Shown one piece after another: positions 5,999-6,621 of a stretch of DNA of 6,621 nucleotides. The stretch comes from Candidatus Kerfeldbacteria bacterium (lineage in GTDB: Bacteria > Patescibacteriota > Patescibacteriia > SBBC01), in the NCBI GenBank assembly GCA_903854795.1, contig CAINXF010000089.1, forward strand, positions 1-6,621. Reading direction: 5' to 3'. The notes below the pieces were generated by a model that was not told the origin of the DNA, did not search any database, and saw only the letters and a list, made by a program, of their open reading frames with translations. Position numbers and translations under genes: made by a program. The first letter of the stretch is position 1. The number at the start of each line of letters is the position of its first letter.

Positions 5999-6021
5999 GA
6001 TAATGCCCCGTATGCTATATT
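5993..6021 (+). promoter_or_regulatory. Sigma-70-type promoter for the sigma-region-4/HARE-HTH gene
   Basis: A perfect -35 box TTGACA (5993-5998), a 17-nt spacer and TATATT (6016-6021, 5 of 6 matches) preceded by TGC (6013-6015) form a near-consensus extended -10 promoter, the strongest in the window. Transcription should start near 6028, giving a leader of about 18 nt without a Shine-Dalgarno site before the ATG at 6046. Confidence 0.85.
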
Positions 6022-6045
6022 AGTTATTGCTTAAATCAAGCTTTT

Positions 6046-6621
6046 ATGGCAGAACTCAATTCCTTCGAAAATTCAGGTTCAATCCTCGATAGAGTGTTGT
6101 CCAGTCAACATGCCCAAGCTATCGAAGGTTTTGTGCCAACCGAGACTTTTTCCGCGTTAATTAAGTCCTTATCCACCAAGGAGCAGGACGTCCTTAGGCG
6201 TCGTTTTGGACTGCATGGCGCAGATCCTGAGACGCTCGAGGAGATTGGTTCCGTGTACCATGTGACGCGGGAACGTATACGACAGATCGAAAACGGCAGT
6301 GTCATAAAGATCATGCGCGCGAAAGGCTACAAGGACGTCATCGCGTCGGTCGAGCGTCTGATTCTCAGCATCCTCAACACCCATGGCGGCGTCATGGAAG
6401 AGACATTGTTCTTCTCGGAGACCCTGAGTCATGCTGGGAACACCGCCGAGCAGCAACGTGCATTACGGTTCATTCTTGAGCAGCTGTTGCCTCAGAAATT
6501 GTCATACCGAACAGGCGATACTGACATCAAGGGATGTTGGAAGCTCGCGGCGCAGTCACTCGATATCGTCACGAGCGCGATCGATCTACTCGTCGCGATC
6601 GTCGCGAAGAAGGGGAGTCCG
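6046..6621 (+). CDS. Sigma-70 region 4-like HTH protein with HARE-HTH-like domain (3' truncated by window edge)
   Basis: The frame is open from ATG 6046 to the last base (192 codons, no stop). Residues about 40-95 match sigma-70 region 4: LSTKEQDVLRRRFGL (42-56) followed by the helix-turn-helix TLEEIGSVYHVTRERIRQIE (63-82), the part of a housekeeping sigma factor that binds the -35 box. There is no region 2 or 3 before it, only about 40 residues, so it cannot melt a -10 box as a sigma factor does. Residues about 101-170 (SVERLILSIL..HGGVMEE.....RALRFILEQLL....W.L) resemble the HARE-HTH/winged-helix domain found in RNA polymerase delta subunits. A transcription regulator that contacts DNA or RNA polymerase is likely, but target and sign of control are unknown. 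It has its own strong promoter and lies after the secF terminator, so it is a separate unit. ATG 6046 is the only start fitting the promoter. Confidence 0.85.
   Translation, partial: MAELNSFENSGSILDRVLSSQHAQAIEGFVPTETFSALIKSLSTKEQDVLRRRFGLHGADPETLEEIGSVYHVTRERIRQIENGSVIKIMRAKGYKDVIASVERLILSILNTHGGVMEETLFFSETLSHAGNTAEQQRALRFILEQLLPQKLSYRTGDTDIKGCWKLAAQSLDIVTSAIDLLVAIVAKKGSP

Overview
The window carries five genes, all on the + strand. In order they are the C-terminal two thirds of secA (cut by the left edge), a secreted FG-GAP-repeat/YkuD L,D-transpeptidase-like protein, secD with a parvulin-type (PpiC) prolyl isomerase segment inserted in it, secF, and the start of a gene for a protein with a sigma-70 region 4 helix-turn-helix followed by a HARE-HTH-like domain (cut by the right edge). 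No tRNA, rRNA, CRISPR array or insertion sequence was seen, and no minus-strand gene is supported.

Organism: this is clearly bacterial. UGA is used as a stop (end of the transpeptidase gene), so the UGA-as-glycine code of Gracilibacteria/Absconditabacteria does not apply. The combination of a sigma-region-4/HARE-HTH protein, an FG-GAP plus YkuD surface protein, a SecD with a rotamase segment and a SecF with a His-Asp pair in its proton-path helix suggests Patescibacteria (CPR), most likely a Parcubacteria-type lineage. This is inference from remembered family patterns, not from a search.

Layout: 1-1734 secA; 1735-1918 intergenic, holding a promoter and a structured leader with nested and mutually exclusive hairpins; 1919-3328 transpeptidase; 3329-3364 a short gap, where a promoter overlaps the transpeptidase stop codon; 3365-5026 secD; a 3-nt gap; 5030-5926 secF; 5927-6045 a terminator, then a promoter with an inverted repeat on its -35 box; 6046 to the end, the sigma-like regulator.

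How the genes fit together: SecA is the ATPase that pushes preproteins through SecYEG, and SecD/SecF use proton flow to pull them out on the far side. The parvulin segment would sit in the extracytoplasmic part of SecD, where it could help newly emerged substrates fold. The protein between them has a signal peptide and is itself a likely Sec substrate, acting on the cell wall. Three promoters share one architecture, a TTGAC(A/C) -35 box and a -10 box directly preceded by TGC. The one for secD is so close to the ATG that its mRNA is probably leaderless. Most exciting are the SecD-parvulin fusion, in which the parvulin strand order looks circularly permuted, and the leader and promoter architecture around the Sec genes.
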